This document shows positions 6,210 to 6,851 of a DNA stretch of 6,851 nucleotides, in pieces. The translations under genes and the position numbers were made by a program. A model generated the notes under the pieces. The model did not search any database. It was not told where the DNA came from and saw only the letters and a list, made by a program, of their open reading frames with translations. This DNA comes from Kiritimatiellia bacterium. Its GTDB lineage: Bacteria; Verrucomicrobiota; Kiritimatiellia; RFP12; UBA1067. The stretch lies in assembly GCA_017521065.1 (NCBI GenBank), contig JAFXEA010000362.1:1-6851 (forward strand). The letters are read 5' to 3'. The number at the start of each line of letters is the position of its first letter. The stretch's first letter is position 1.

Positions 6210-6851
6210 CTATGTTAATTCAGGAGGTGGCGTATCACGCGCGTAAATGGCGTGAGCCTGAAGAATGGCGATAAGCGCAAATGCGGCGATCATCATCTCA
6301 CCGCCTTCTTCAAAGGCTGTACAGAAGGACTGGAACGCCCCACCTACAACCTCCGATTTAGGCAATCCCTTTACATGGCGATACCATGCCGGAAGACGGT
6401 CGCATATCTGCACGGTAACACCGGAGATTCCGAAGAATGCCATCGACCATGCAACAGGATGCAAACGGAAGAATCCTTTGACAAGCTTCGGGAAATAGTA
6501 CGCAAGCATTGCCGCAAAAACACCGAAGAACAGCACAAAATACGAAACGACCACCAGCTTCGCACCAAGAGGGATACCGCCACGCGTCAGAAACCGCATC
6601 TTGAACGGCGTACCCTTGAAATTCGCAACCACATCAGGATAAAGCGACTGAATCACCGTCAGATGGATGTCAAGCTGCTTCACAATGGCCATCACCGCCA
6701 CACAGGAAACACCAGCACACAGCAACGCCTTACGTTTCGCAGACCCCGCAAACGGACAGCATAGCCACACCGCTGGGACGATCAGCGCATAGAACGGAAT
6801 CGTCAAGGTCTCAAAGAACGATCTACCGTCAGCGTCGAACGCCGCCCGAAG
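6210..6851 (-). CDS. Multi-pass inner-membrane protein of unknown function, N-terminus outside the window
   Basis: The frame is open from the right edge of the window to TAG at 6210, giving 213 visible codons. A start at TTG 6806 is possible, but the 15 codons before it read sensibly (LRAAFDADGRSFFET) and there is no Shine-Dalgarno site, so the gene probably begins outside. About five hydrophobic segments are visible: LTIPFYALIVPAVWLCC, ALLCAGVSCVAVMAIV, LVVVSYFVLFFGVFAAMLAYY, PVAWSMAFFGISGVTVQI and MMIAAFALIAILQAHAIY. The last is preceded by an acidic AFEEGGEM. The motifs DG..FFET near the N-terminus and EEG.EM before the final helix recall uncharacterised integral membrane proteins of PVC-group bacteria, but this is a weak resemblance. 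It ends 23 bases before the regulator gene, so the two may be cotranscribed. It may instead belong to an unrelated upstream unit. Confidence 0.75.
   Translation of the reverse strand, partial: LRAAFDADGRSFFETLTIPFYALIVPAVWLCCPFAGSAKRKALLCAGVSCVAVMAIVKQLDIHLTVIQSLYPDVVANFKGTPFKMRFLTRGGIPLGAKLVVVSYFVLFFGVFAAMLAYYFPKLVKGFFRLHPVAWSMAFFGISGVTVQICDRLPAWYRHVKGLPKSEVVGGAFQSFCTAFEEGGEMMIAAFALIAILQAHAIYARDTPPPELT

Noticed and set aside
6190..6212. Small hairpin AGAA-GACG-TTCT followed by T-rich sequence between the membrane protein and the regulator
   Set aside because: The stem is only four base pairs and AT-rich, too weak to call a terminator.
6804..6806. TTG as the start of the membrane protein
   Set aside because: The frame stays open to the window edge with plausible coding sequence before it and no Shine-Dalgarno site, so a partial gene is more likely.

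Overview
The window is a single-direction stretch: all seven protein genes I can support lie on the minus strand and fill almost the whole sequence. In transcription order (right to left) they are: a multi-pass membrane protein cut by the right edge, a XylR-type AraC-family regulator, a small secreted protein, two tandem secreted SUMF1/FGE-fold proteins, a Tat-exported metallo-beta-lactamase-fold hydrolase, and a secreted glycoside hydrolase cut by the left edge. No RNA genes, insertion sequences or CRISPR arrays were seen. The only intergenic stretch longer than 25 bases is 4910..5016.

The source is probably a Gram-negative member of the Planctomycetes-Verrucomicrobia-Chlamydiae group, most likely a Kiritimatiellota or Lentisphaerota lineage of the kind found in gut or sediment. 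This rests on family knowledge rather than a marker gene. XylR-type regulators (sugar-binding domain plus AraC helix-turn-helix) next to secreted hydrolases are common there. So are SUMF1 proteins with this particular N-terminal beta domain, whose conserved segments include GDGV.VSIG, EVNKLV and VVTAWAT.AP.

The central control region is 4910..5016. It carries a perfect 15-bp direct repeat with a 23-bp period, a GATAAT -10 box with a poor -35, a short leader and a strong Shine-Dalgarno sequence. This looks like an activator-dependent promoter. The regulator gene ends only 10 bases from the repeats and is the obvious candidate to bind them. Downstream of the promoter, five genes follow with gaps of 22, 14 and 2 bases and then a 32-base overlap, so they are probably one operon: small secreted protein, SUMF1-2, SUMF1-1, metallohydrolase, glycoside hydrolase. 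All five products carry export signals.

My reading, which is inference, is that a sugar-responsive regulator switches on an exported set for capturing and degrading a glycan. The glycoside hydrolase would act on the glycan. The two SUMF1 proteins lack the catalytic cysteine pair of formylglycine-generating enzyme, so they are more likely binding or structural proteins than sulfatase activators, and no sulfatase is present in the window. The roles of the small protein and the metallohydrolase are unknown.
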